DNA of 64,000 nucleotides, from assembly GCA_041396125.1 (NCBI GenBank), contig JAWKZG010000008.1, positions 1 through 64,000 on the forward strand. The letters are read 5' to 3'. This DNA is from JAWKZG01 sp041396125 (GTDB taxonomy: Bacteria > Pseudomonadota > Gammaproteobacteria > Competibacterales > Competibacteraceae). Made by a program: the position numbers and the translations under genes. Positions 27,641-35,872 of the stretch are shown here, piece after piece. The notes beneath the pieces are model-generated. The model searched no databases, was not told where the DNA came from, and saw only the letters and a program-made list of their open reading frames with translations. Position 1 is the stretch's first letter. Each line of letters begins with the position of its first letter.

Positions 27641-27663
27641 AGCACCGGGCAGTGCGGTTTTTT
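27624..27663 (+). terminator. Attenuator-like rho-independent terminator before leuA
   Basis: GCCCGGT (27624-27630) pairs with ACCGGGC (27644-27650). Inside it, GCTC pairs with GAGC around a 4-nt loop, giving an 11-bp stem with one bulge. After AGTGCGG comes a run of six T (27658-27663). The leader stop codon TAG (27638-27640) falls in the loop. It could also end lipA transcripts. Confidence 0.75.
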
Positions 27664-27884
27664 GTTGGGCTAACGGTAATGATTAATGTCTTATATCTCT
27701 ATCTGCAATTTCTTTCCTTCTGAACACTTAGCATCGTCCCCCAGGGGCGTGTTGCTCGGTTTGCTGCTACGACTACCCAGCGGTCGTCGGGACTAGCGGC
27801 TGCCCGGCGGCCGTATTCGATTCGTGTTTTTTTGGCCGTGTCTTATCTACACTACACCTAAGCGAATTTTACGGAGCGCAAACC
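27664..27884 (+). promoter_or_regulatory. Structured leuA leader region
   Basis: Between the first terminator and leuA lie further GC-rich inverted segments: ACGAC (27769-27773) with GTCGT (27783-27787), and a CGGC-rich stretch (27797-27813) followed by T7 (27827-27833) and then GGCCG, which can pair back with CGGCC (27809-27813). The leuA ribosome site GGAG lies about 10 bp before its ATG. This second hairpin plus T-run could be another termination point or the alternate fold of an attenuator. A separate leuA promoter here cannot be excluded. Confidence 0.4.
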
Positions 27885-29516
27885 ATGAGCATGATCAATC
27901 CTCGCGATAAATACCCGGCAGTTGAACCCATTCATTTGCCGGATCGGCAATGGCCGTCCAAGGTCATTACCGAACCACCCATCTGGTGCAGTGTCGATCT
28001 GCGCGATGGTAACCAGGCACTGGTCGAGCCAATGGGGCCAGAGCGCAAAAAGCGTATGTTTAACCTGTTGGTTAAACTGGGCTTTAAGGAAATAGAAGTA
28101 GGCTTTCCTTCGGCTTCGCAAACTGATTTCGACTTTGTCCGTCAACTTATCGAAGAAGATTTGATTCCTGCTGATGTCACGATCCAGGTTCTGACGCAGG
28201 CCCGCGAGCATTTAATTGAGCGCACGTTTGAATCCGTGCAGGGTGCCCGTCGGGCAATCGTGCATGTTTACAATGCAACAGCGCCTTTATTTCGGCGGGT
28301 AGTGTTCAATACAGATGTTCAGGGTGTGACCGACATTGCGGCGCAAGCAGCTGCGCATATCAAAGCACTGGCGGCTGAACGGCCGGAGACCGAATGGGTA
28401 TTCCAATATTCACCGGAACTGTTCACCAATACCGAGCTGGAAGTCTCCAAAGCTGTCTGCGAAGCGGTTATGGATGTTTATCAGCCAACCCCGGAGCAGC
28501 GTGTAATTTTTAACCTCCCTGCTACGGTGGAAGCAACGTCTGCGAATATTTATGCGGACCAGATCGAATGGTTTTGCCGCAATATCAAAAACCGCGACTG
28601 CGTTATTGTCAGTCTGCATCCGCATAATGACCGGGGCACGGGAGTGGCTGCGGCAGAACTGGGCATTATGGCGGGTGCCGACCGGATTGAGGGCACTTTG
28701 TTCGGTAATGGCGAGCGTACCGGCAATGTCGATGTTGTCACCCTGGCTTTGAACATGTTCTCTCAAGGAATAGATCCTCGGCTGGATTTTTCCGATATCA
28801 ATGAAGTTGTACACTGCGTCGAATACTGCAATCAATTGCCGGTACATCCGCGTCATCCCTACGGCGGAGAGCTGGTTTTTACGGCCTTCTCTGGATCGCA
28901 CCAGGACGCTATCAAGAAGGGGTTTGCGGCGCGCAAACAATCCAATAGCGGTGTTTGGGAAATGCCTTACCTGCCAGTCGACCCACAGGATCTGGGGCGC
29001 TCTTACGAGGCGGTTATTCGGGTTAACAGTCAGTCCGGGAAAGGCGGTATAGCGTATTTACTGGAGCAGGACTACGGCCTGCAATTGCCTCGGTTATTGC
29101 AGGTGGAATTCAGTAATGTGGTGCAAGCCATTACTGATCAGACGGGCAGGGAGCAGACATCTAAAGAGATTTGGCAGGCGTTCCAGGATGAATACCTGCA
29201 GACGGACAACCCGTATCAGTTCGTCGAATATCGCACCAAACCGGACAGCCACGCGTCTGAAGTGCGCCAGATTACTGCCAAAATTCGCAGCAATAGCCAG
29301 GAAGAGCAGATTACAGGTCGCGGTAACGGGCCTATTGATGCGTTTCTGGATGCACTTGCCTCGCGCTACGGTATCGATATGCGGGTTGTAGACTATCGGG
29401 AGCATGCGATTAGCAGTTCGGGGCATCATGGCGATGCCACCGCGGTTTCATATATCCAGCTGCAATCAGCGCAGAATAAACCTTTTTTGGTGTTGGCATG
29501 CACAAAAACATCGTAA
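27885..29516 (+). CDS. leuA: 2-isopropylmalate synthase, LeuA type 2
   Basis: LeuA condenses acetyl-CoA with 2-ketoisovalerate, the committed step of leucine synthesis. The 543-residue protein is of the type found in pseudomonads and actinobacteria rather than the E. coli type. It has the metal and substrate motif SVDLRDGNQALVEPM, FPSASQTDFDFVR, SLHPHNDRGTGVAAAELG (HxH metal site) and GNGERTGNVDVVTLALNMF. The C-terminal third is the leucine-binding regulatory domain. The start ATG follows GGAG, and a leader with leucine codons precedes the gene. Confidence 0.97.
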   Translation: MSMINPRDKYPAVEPIHLPDRQWPSKVITEPPIWCSVDLRDGNQALVEPMGPERKKRMFNLLVKLGFKEIEVGFPSASQTDFDFVRQLIEEDLIPADVTIQVLTQAREHLIERTFESVQGARRAIVHVYNATAPLFRRVVFNTDVQGVTDIAAQAAAHIKALAAERPETEWVFQYSPELFTNTELEVSKAVCEAVMDVYQPTPEQRVIFNLPATVEATSANIYADQIEWFCRNIKNRDCVIVSLHPHNDRGTGVAAAELGIMAGADRIEGTLFGNGERTGNVDVVTLALNMFSQGIDPRLDFSDINEVVHCVEYCNQLPVHPRHPYGGELVFTAFSGSHQDAIKKGFAARKQSNSGVWEMPYLPVDPQDLGRSYEAVIRVNSQSGKGGIAYLLEQDYGLQLPRLLQVEFSNVVQAITDQTGREQTSKEIWQAFQDEYLQTDNPYQFVEYRTKPDSHASEVRQITAKIRSNSQEEQITGRGNGPIDAFLDALASRYGIDMRVVDYREHAISSSGHHGDATAVSYIQLQSAQNKPFLVLACTKTS

Positions 29517-29887
29517 CAGCATCCTTGCTGGCGGTGTTAAGTGCTGTGAACCGTTCCACGAAGTCAGCTAATCTGTTGGCAACTTTCTTAAGCAATAGCT
29601 TTGCTATGAAAGCCCCTCTATAAAGGGGCTTTCTGGTATTACTCAAAACATCTGTCTGAAAATCTGGATTGTTGAGCAACCGCCTGCGCAATAGTGTCCG
29701 GCCAGAGTCAGCGGGCAGCGGCCTGGGGCGGATATGCTATACTTATAGATCACTATCCGAATTCTAATAATACTCCATAATCCCACTGTTATTGCCCCAT
29801 GGCGCTACGCTGTTAGTGCTATCCCGGTTTGGAGCACACCCATGGGGAAGAACCCAGTTTGGAGCCAGTTTGGAGAACGATAAGGTC
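29517..29887. other. Intergenic region between leuA and the kinase gene
   Basis: This 371-bp spacer contains the leuA terminator (29608-29633) and then mostly unassigned sequence. A short frame MHKNIVTASLLAV... (29498-29623) overlaps the leuA end and stops in the terminator; I do not count it as a gene. A TATACT-like -10 box occurs near 29737 without a good -35. Just before the kinase start the sequence CCAGTTTGGAG is repeated twice, around 29850 and 29862. Confidence 0.5.
29608..29633 (+). terminator. Terminator after leuA
   Basis: GAAAGCCCCT (29608-29617) pairs with AGGGGCTTTC (29624-29633) as a perfect 10-bp stem with a 6-nt loop. The T tract is part of the stem end, and only a few T follow, so termination may be moderate. 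Confidence 0.75.
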
Positions 29888-30958
29888 ATGCAATCTAGCG
29901 ATAAGCTGACGCGCTTTTCCGATAGCTCAGCTAACGGTTTGTCGCGTAACAAGGTATTGCGTAAGCTGATCGAGCAGTCCGGGCCACCTATTCTGATTGG
30001 TGTCGCAGGTGATAGCGGCAGCGGTAAAACCACCTATACCAACGGACTGCGTCGCATGCTTGGGCATGATATCGTCGGTACAATTGCCTGTGACGGTTAC
30101 CATAAGGAGAACCGGCCGCAACGGCGCCGCAGTGGCCAGATTCCGCTGGACCCGGAGGCGAATCATCTGGATTTGCTGTATCAGCATCTGCTCGCACTAA
30201 AACGGGGTGAGCAGGTACAGGTGCCTATTTACAATCACCGTACCGGTACTTTTGATGCTCCACGTCCTTTGACTGCGCCGCCGATTCTGGTGGTTGAGGG
30301 GTTACACGCGCTCTATCCGCAGTTTTTACCGTTGCTGGATTTCGCGATTTTTGTCGAGCCAGACCGGGATATCAAGCAGCGTTGGAAGATTGCCCGTGAC
30401 TTGAGATATCGCGGCCATATTGTCGAGTATCTTACTGCTGAGATACGGCAGCGCGAAGCAGGCTATAAGCGCTGGATAGAATTCCAGAAAACCGACGCTA
30501 ATGCGGTCATTAAAATCCACCAGAGCCATTTGCAGCATCTTTCCGATTATCAGTTGGAAGTGGAATTGCCGCAGGATACTTACCATATGGAAGTGATTTT
30601 CCAGCCGGTCAGTATGCCGCTGCCTGATTTGCGCGTGCCTATCAATCTGGCCCGCATGTTGGGTGAAGAGCCAAACCCCTTTATGCTGTCAGTGGTGCCG
30701 TGTCGTTACTGGGGGCGGCGGGCGAATGTGATTCATCTCGATGGCATTATGACTCGGCGTAATGTGCTGGCACTGGAACGGCAGATTGTCGAGTTTACCG
30801 GTATCCCGTTGCGGGCAGGCGATCCGGATCAGCAGCATGAGCGTATGTCGGCCTTGCAGTTTACCCAGTTACTGGTCACCTGGCCGATCCTGGAACACAT
30901 CGCGCATATCCTGCAAAAGCGCAACGAACACAGCTGTACGCCACCGGCCTGTGGCTGA
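29888..30958 (+). CDS. Phosphoribulokinase/uridine-kinase family protein
   Basis: This is a P-loop kinase of the phosphoribulokinase/uridine kinase superfamily. I start at ATG 29888 (356 residues), behind AAGG, because the earlier open codons do not look coding. The P-loop GDSGSGKT is at residues 41-48. ACDGYHKENRPQRRRSG, IYNHRTGTFD and VVEGLHALYPQF match the phosphoribulokinase layout: a catalytic Asp after the P-loop, a ribulose-phosphate loop and a second Walker-like block. The C-terminal 130 residues are extra compared with the roughly 290-residue proteobacterial enzyme. No RuBisCO gene is nearby, so a Calvin-cycle role is unproven; another sugar-phosphate substrate is possible. Confidence 0.8.
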   Translation: MQSSDKLTRFSDSSANGLSRNKVLRKLIEQSGPPILIGVAGDSGSGKTTYTNGLRRMLGHDIVGTIACDGYHKENRPQRRRSGQIPLDPEANHLDLLYQHLLALKRGEQVQVPIYNHRTGTFDAPRPLTAPPILVVEGLHALYPQFLPLLDFAIFVEPDRDIKQRWKIARDLRYRGHIVEYLTAEIRQREAGYKRWIEFQKTDANAVIKIHQSHLQHLSDYQLEVELPQDTYHMEVIFQPVSMPLPDLRVPINLARMLGEEPNPFMLSVVPCRYWGRRANVIHLDGIMTRRNVLALERQIVEFTGIPLRAGDPDQQHERMSALQFTQLLVTWPILEHIAHILQKRNEHSCTPPACG

Positions 30959-30977
30959 GCGTCATTTGTTTTCAACG

Positions 30978-31553
30978 CTACTTCTTATAAGGCTGCTGCG
31001 TTTGATCCAGGCGCGGGAGTGCCAGCACCTGCTGTTCTTTCGGCAACGCCAATTGCTGCTGTAAATAGGCTGCCCGTTCCGCGATACCCGGTGGTTTTTC
31101 ATACTGATTACGCAGAAAGCGGGTTAACCAGCTGGGACCGTCAGTAATATCGGGGGCCAGTTCGAGCGCGCTTGTATAGCTTTGCAGCGCTTTCTGGTGC
31201 TCCCCCAGACGATCATAGGCAATACCCATATTGGCGTAAAAACCTGCGGTATCCGGTGCTATCGCCAGTAATTCCTGATACAGGGCAATGGCTTCGCGCT
31301 CGCGTCCCAGCATGATTAATGTTTCGGCCAAGCCGCGTTTCGCCGCTTGATGGTCAGGGTTGGCGCGCAAGGCGGACTGGTATTCAGCCAGTGCATGAGG
31401 ATAATCGCCCTCGGCGAAATAGTTACTGGCGGCGTGGTAGGCAAAATCGCCAGGCGCTTTGTCCTGCATGAAGTCGTAGACCGACCAGGCAACCCAGGCG
31501 AGCGCCATGATCAGAGCGGTGGTTTTCAAAAAACGATAGCTGCGTTCGGTCAT
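30978..31553 (-). CDS. Membrane-anchored TPR protein
   Basis: This protein of 191 residues has one N-terminal transmembrane helix (TTALIMALAWVAWSVYDFM) and at least three tetratricopeptide repeats: NYFAEGDYPHALAEYQSALRANP, ETLIMLGREREAIALYQELLAIAP and IAYDRLGEHQKALQSYTSALELAP. TPR arrays bind other proteins, so it is probably a periplasm-facing adaptor; the partner is unknown. I start at ATG 31553, seven bases after the preceding stop, although ATG 31580 is also open. It lies behind a small two-helix protein and a Na+/solute symporter. Confidence 0.82.
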   Translation of the reverse strand: MTERSYRFLKTTALIMALAWVAWSVYDFMQDKAPGDFAYHAASNYFAEGDYPHALAEYQSALRANPDHQAAKRGLAETLIMLGREREAIALYQELLAIAPDTAGFYANMGIAYDRLGEHQKALQSYTSALELAPDITDGPSWLTRFLRNQYEKPPGIAERAAYLQQQLALPKEQQVLALPRLDQTQQPYKK

Positions 31554-31557
31554 GTTC

Positions 31558-31797
31558 TCAGGATATTGTCTGCAATACATTCAGATGAAAAAAATACGAG
31601 AACGCCAAGGCAACGAGAAACCCGATAATGCGCGCTCGTTTCAGCTGCGCATGGATTTCCTGCTGGTTTAAGGGGTGTTCTTGTTTGCGTTGCAGACGGC
31701 GCACACTCAAGACCCAGATAAGCTTGCTGATCGGGAAAAACAAGAGGGCGGTCAGCAGCAGCACCGAACCGAATTGATAAATCTGGACAATACTCAT
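31558..31797 (-). CDS. Small two-helix membrane protein, unknown
   Basis: This 79-residue protein has two hydrophobic helices (GSVLLLTALLFFPISKLIWVL and RARIIGFLVALAFSYFFHLNVL) joined by a basic, charged loop (RRLQRKQEHPLNQQEIHAQLKR). I do not recognise a named family. It sits between the symporter gene and the TPR gene on the same strand. It might be an accessory subunit of the symporter, but that is only a guess from position. Confidence 0.72.
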   Translation of the reverse strand: MSIVQIYQFGSVLLLTALLFFPISKLIWVLSVRRLQRKQEHPLNQQEIHAQLKRARIIGFLVALAFSYFFHLNVLQTIS

Positions 31798-31810
31798 TTA
31801 GGCTGAAATG

Positions 31811-31834
31811 AAAAAGGGGAGGGCTGGCCTCCCC
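31811..31834 (-). terminator. Rho-independent terminator of the symporter gene
   Basis: On the minus strand GGGGAGG and CCTCCCC (31816-31822 and 31828-31834) form a perfect 7-bp stem with a 5-nt loop, followed by five T (31811-31815). It lies just after the symporter stop, so the genes further left need their own start of transcription or read-through. Confidence 0.85.
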
Positions 31835-31851
31835 TGTAAATAAGCTGAAAA

Positions 31852-33902
31852 TCAGCGGCTCATAACGTAAGCGCCGTGACCATGACCTTCCTCGACTAAG
31901 GCTTCCACTTCCGTGTTCGGGACGGTGGACATTTCCATCTTATAGGCCAACAGCCACATCATGAAACAGCCCAGAACCCAGAACAGGATCTGCCACGACC
32001 AGATCGAGGGAATGCCAAACAGCCAGGTGCTGGGGTCGTTAGGATCGCCAAATACAGTATTGCCGATGACTGCGCCGGGACCGATCGCAAAGAAGAACCA
32101 GGACAGCGTTAATATCCAGGCCAGTGGCACCAGGCCTTTTTTCTCGTTTGGCAGACTGGCGTGCTGGCGCAGGAAGATATGGAATTTCATGCGATGCTCG
32201 CGACCTGCCCAGGTTTGGGTGATGGCCGAGATGATAATCGCTACGCCCAGGTTACAGATAATGCCCCAGCCAGCAGAGTGAATTGTCAGCGGCCATTTGC
32301 CCCAAAGCGGTTCCATCTCCAGCCAGGGCCAGATCTCGGCACCGGTGCTATCGGTCATGGTGACCGCGATCAGGCCGGCGATCAGGCCAAGGACGATGCC
32401 GGGCCGGGTTAGGAAGGGCCACCAGCATACTGCAATCAGGGCCGGCCACATCTGGAACCCGTAAGCTACTGCCAGGCCACCCAGTAGCACCAACGCCTGG
32501 TTCGATACGGTTGCAACGTATAAAGCGGCTGCCACAATGGCCAGTACGCAAAGCCGACCCCAGAATTTCTGTGCCGCATCGGAGGCATTTGGCATGATGA
32601 ACCGGCGCAGGATATCGCGGGTAATCATTGAGCCGGCGGTGGACATATAGGCAGCGCCCGTCGACTGCATGGCAGCCAATGCGCAAACGGATAACAAACC
32701 GACCAGCCAGGGCGCGATATTGCCCATCAGATGGATCAGCTGCGGCACCAGCATGCCGCCTTTACCAATGGAGTCCAGCAAATCCTTGCCGCCTAGTCCT
32801 TCCCCCAGCACATTGTTGACCAAATCTGGATGTGCGGCCATGAATTTCAGATCGGCACCCAGAAAATGGGTGCCAAGACCCTGGATGGCGGTGAAAACGA
32901 ACAAAATCAGACCTATGAAAAAGAAGAGGCCCATACTTGTTGCGGTGCGAACGGTGCCGGTGATTTATTGGCAAACGCCCACATGGAGAATGCCGGAGCG
33001 GACTGAATACCCATTAAGGCAAACATATAGGTCAATACCATGATGCCGCTCCAGGCACCACCTTGCGCGCTGGGCCCGTTACTGACCATTTGAATCACAC
33101 CGGGTATAGCAACATAGCTGCTGTAGCCGTCTGGTGTTGTCTTGCCGAAATCGGCGCTGCCATCGGTTACATGGGCCAAAGCGGCCAGTCCCTGCGGCAG
33201 GTCGGGGATATAGTAGAAAGCAATCAGACCGATAGCCACAATACCGGCTGCCAGCAGAATGCACTGCAGGGTGTCGACGTAGGCCACCGCCCGCAGGCCG
33301 CCGGAAGCAACATAAATAGCCACTACAATCGACAGCAGCCACATACCGGCATCCACGCCGCTTAGCCATCCCCCGGTGAGTTCGGATACCCAGATGCCGA
33401 GCTGGCCATCGGTCAGGACCTCAAACAGGAAACCCGAAGCGCGCAACTGGATACCCAGATAGGGAATTGAAAAAACCAGCGCCACCAGAACCGTCAGTAA
33501 ACGTGCGGTATCCGACTTGAAGTAGGCATACAGCATCTCTCCCGGTGTGACAAAACCGAAGCGCTTGCCCAGCATCCACTGTCGTTTCAGGAATAAAACG
33601 CCGGTAAACGGGATCGTGATGGCGTAAAACGACGCGTAAGCGTATTGGAATCCATCGGTATAGATTGTTCCGGGGTGACCGACGAAGGTCCAGCCCGAGA
33701 ATGACGTTGCGGTGGCCGCCAGGACAAAGACCCAAAGGCCAAGGCCGCGCCCCGCTATCATATAATCCGTTGCCGTTTTGGAACTGAGCGCCCCCTTGAT
33801 ACCCCAAAAAAGACAATAGGCCCAGTACAGCCCGACAAAGATGAACAACCAAAGGATTTTTGGATCTAAATCCTGCAGGTTTAAATTCTCCAAAGATGCC
33901 AT
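31852..33902 (-). CDS. Sodium:solute symporter (SSS family), one frameshift
   Basis: This is a Na+-coupled inner-membrane transporter of the SSS family with about thirteen helices. The first part (33902 to about 32925) contains DYMIAGRGLGLWVFVLAATATSFSGWTFVGHPG and the conserved GGLRAVAYVDTLQ. It then reads QQVWASSF, and the next frame continues FFIGLILFVFTAIQGLG, ending with a His-rich tail (EEGHGHGAYVMSR). One missing T in a run of five to six (about 32918-32922) explains the break, giving about 683 residues. The substrate cannot be told; organic acids or amino acids are typical. It is divergent from the cytochrome oxidase cluster. Confidence 0.88.
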
Positions 33903-33942
33903 AGATCAACCTCGCTGTGTGCGTTTATTATGCGGAATTATT

Positions 33943-33970
33943 CGATATGTAAATTGTAGTCGATATGTAA
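33943..33970. promoter_or_regulatory. Direct repeats upstream of the oxidase cluster and symporter
   Basis: CGATATGTAA occurs at 33943-33952 and again at 33961-33970, an 18-bp period, in the divergent spacer between the symporter and the DUF2244 gene. TGTCGGAT also occurs twice, at about 33981 and 34006. Such spacing suggests a regulator that binds one face of the DNA, but no known consensus is matched. Confidence 0.3.
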
Positions 33971-34082
33971 GGTTATAGGTTGTCGGATTGCAAGAAGTTG
34001 TTTGCTGTCGGATATCTGGTCGTTATTATTTCACAGACTCAGGGGTTTAGTATAACTTCACGACAGTAAGAGATTGTCGCCT

Positions 34083-34553
34083 ATGATTAATATTGAACAC
34101 GCGGAAAACGGAACGCTCCAGCGGATTATATTGCAGCCAAACCAGTCTATATCGTGGCGAGGGGTTGTTTGCTTCTATGCCAGCCTGCTGCTGGTGTCAG
34201 GGGGGCTGGCCGGGGGGCTGGCGATGTTGGGGTTTTGGCCCATTCTGCCGTTCGCGGGCCTGGAGATGCTGCTTCTGGGGATCGTGATGTATCTGGTTGC
34301 CAGGCGCGGACAGCAGCGCGAGGTGATTTCGGTCAGTCCGGAAATTATTTTGATCGAGAAAGGGCGTTTTTATCCTGAACAGCGCTGGAAATTCTTCCGT
34401 ATTTGGGCCAAGGTTATCTTGGAGCGCTGTCCTAAACAATGGTATCCTAGCCGACTATTGATTCGCTCTCATGGCCGGGGCGTCGAAATCGGGCGGTTCC
34501 TTAATGAAGACGAGCGGCAACGCTTGGCTACGGAGTTACGGCGAGGTCTCTAA
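34083..34553 (+). CDS. DUF2244 membrane protein
   Basis: This 156-residue protein of the DUF2244 family often precedes cytochrome c oxidase operons in proteobacteria. Its role is unknown. It has two adjacent hydrophobic helices (VCFYASLLLVSGGLAGGLAML and LPFAGLEMLLLGIVMYLVAR), and the rest is a soluble domain with GRGVEIGRFLNEDERQRLATELR. I use ATG 34083 rather than the TTG three codons earlier. coxB begins about 100 bp downstream. Confidence 0.85.
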   Translation: MINIEHAENGTLQRIILQPNQSISWRGVVCFYASLLLVSGGLAGGLAMLGFWPILPFAGLEMLLLGIVMYLVARRGQQREVISVSPEIILIEKGRFYPEQRWKFFRIWAKVILERCPKQWYPSRLLIRSHGRGVEIGRFLNEDERQRLATELRRGL

Positions 34554-34650
34554 CTCCATAGCTTGCGTGGTCTTTTGTTTTTGTGCGAATCTATATTCAA
34601 TAATCCTTATAAATCCTTAAATATTTAATTTGAAGCGGAGAAAGCACTAC

Positions 34651-35856
34651 ATGCTAGCTAACCTCCTTGCGCGTTGGCGTTTGCTCGTCCAGTCGCTAGC
34701 CGTGATTCTTGCATCGTCAGTGTGGAGTTCATCAGCATTGGCGGACTGGAAACTGAACATGCCTGTCGGTGTCACGCCGACCAGTCAAGATATCTACGGT
34801 CTGCACATGCTGATTTTCTGGATTTGCGTGATCATCGGCATTGTTGTGTTCGGAGCGATGTTTTATTCCATCTTTCATCATCGCAAGTCACGCGGTGCGA
34901 TACCGGCAAAATTCCATGAAAGCACCACTGTTGAACTGGCCTGGACTATTGTTCCCCTGCTGATCTTGGTGGCGGTCGCGATACCTGCCACACGCACACT
35001 GATCGCGATGGAGCAGACCGGGGATTCCGAAATCACCATCAAGGCCACCGGCTATCAATGGAAATGGAAATACGATTATCTGGAAGACGACATCGGATTT
35101 TTCAGCACGCTCTCGACCCCACGGGAAGAGCTTTACAATCTGGCTGAGAAAAACGAGCACTACCTGCTGGAAGTCGATAATCCGCTGGTTTTGCCGGTGA
35201 ATACCAAAATCCGGCTGCTGACTACAGCAGCGGATGTTATTCACGCCTGGTGGGTGCCGGAACTGGGTCTTAAACGCGATGCTATTCCTGGTTTTATCAA
35301 TGACAACTGGATGATCATCGAAAAAACCGGCACTTATCGTGGCCAATGTGCTGAGCTGTGCGGCAAGGACCATGGCTTTATGCCCGTTGTGGTCGAGGCG
35401 CTCAGCAAAGAAGATTACGCCAAATGGGTAGCCGAGCAGAAAGGCGAAACGACCGCTGACGCAAGCCAGGCCGCAGGTGCTGCCGCGACCCAGACCGATG
35501 CTGTTTCCAGCGATGCTGCGCCGGCGCAAGCTGCTGCTGATCGGGAATGGAGCATGGACGAGTTGATGGCCAAAGGTGAGCAGGTTTATGGCCAGCATTG
35601 CGTAGCCTGTCACCAGCCTAATGGTCAAGGTGTTCCACCAACATTTCCAGCACTCAACGGCGGTGCAATTGCCACCGGACCTGTTGATGCGCATATCGAT
35701 ATTGTTATGCACGGCAAAGCCGGTACGGCAATGGTTGCGTTTGGCGCTCAGTTAAATGATGAAGATATCGCTGCGGTCATCACTTACGAGCGCAATGCCT
35801 GGGACAACAAAGTCGGCGATATGGTGCAACCTGCCGCCATCAAAGCTTTACGGTAA
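34651..35856 (+). CDS. coxB: Cytochrome c oxidase subunit II with fused cytochrome c domain
   Basis: Subunit II carries the binuclear CuA centre that receives electrons from cytochrome c. I start at ATG 34651, behind GGAG (401 residues). A signal peptide (about 1-31) is followed by two helices, then the CuA ligands H198, C233, C237, H241 and M244 (ADVIHAWW, GQCAELCGKDHGFM). A Gln/Ala-rich linker leads to a cytochrome c domain with CVACH (C317, C320, H321), so this is the caa3-like form with its own haem c. coxA follows after 16 bp. Confidence 0.97.
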   Translation: MLANLLARWRLLVQSLAVILASSVWSSSALADWKLNMPVGVTPTSQDIYGLHMLIFWICVIIGIVVFGAMFYSIFHHRKSRGAIPAKFHESTTVELAWTIVPLLILVAVAIPATRTLIAMEQTGDSEITIKATGYQWKWKYDYLEDDIGFFSTLSTPREELYNLAEKNEHYLLEVDNPLVLPVNTKIRLLTTAADVIHAWWVPELGLKRDAIPGFINDNWMIIEKTGTYRGQCAELCGKDHGFMPVVVEALSKEDYAKWVAEQKGETTADASQAAGAAATQTDAVSSDAAPAQAAADREWSMDELMAKGEQVYGQHCVACHQPNGQGVPPTFPALNGGAIATGPVDAHIDIVMHGKAGTAMVAFGAQLNDEDIAAVITYERNAWDNKVGDMVQPAAIKALR

Positions 35857-35872
35857 TTGGGAGGTAATTTCT

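Noticed and set aside
29498..29623. Short frame MHKNIVTASLLAVLSAVNRS... with signal-peptide look
   Set aside because: It overlaps the end of leuA, has no clear ribosome site and stops inside the leuA terminator. Most likely chance.
34888..35712. Minus-strand open frame opposite coxB
   Set aside because: It covers the CuA and haem c coding region of coxB and has no independent support.
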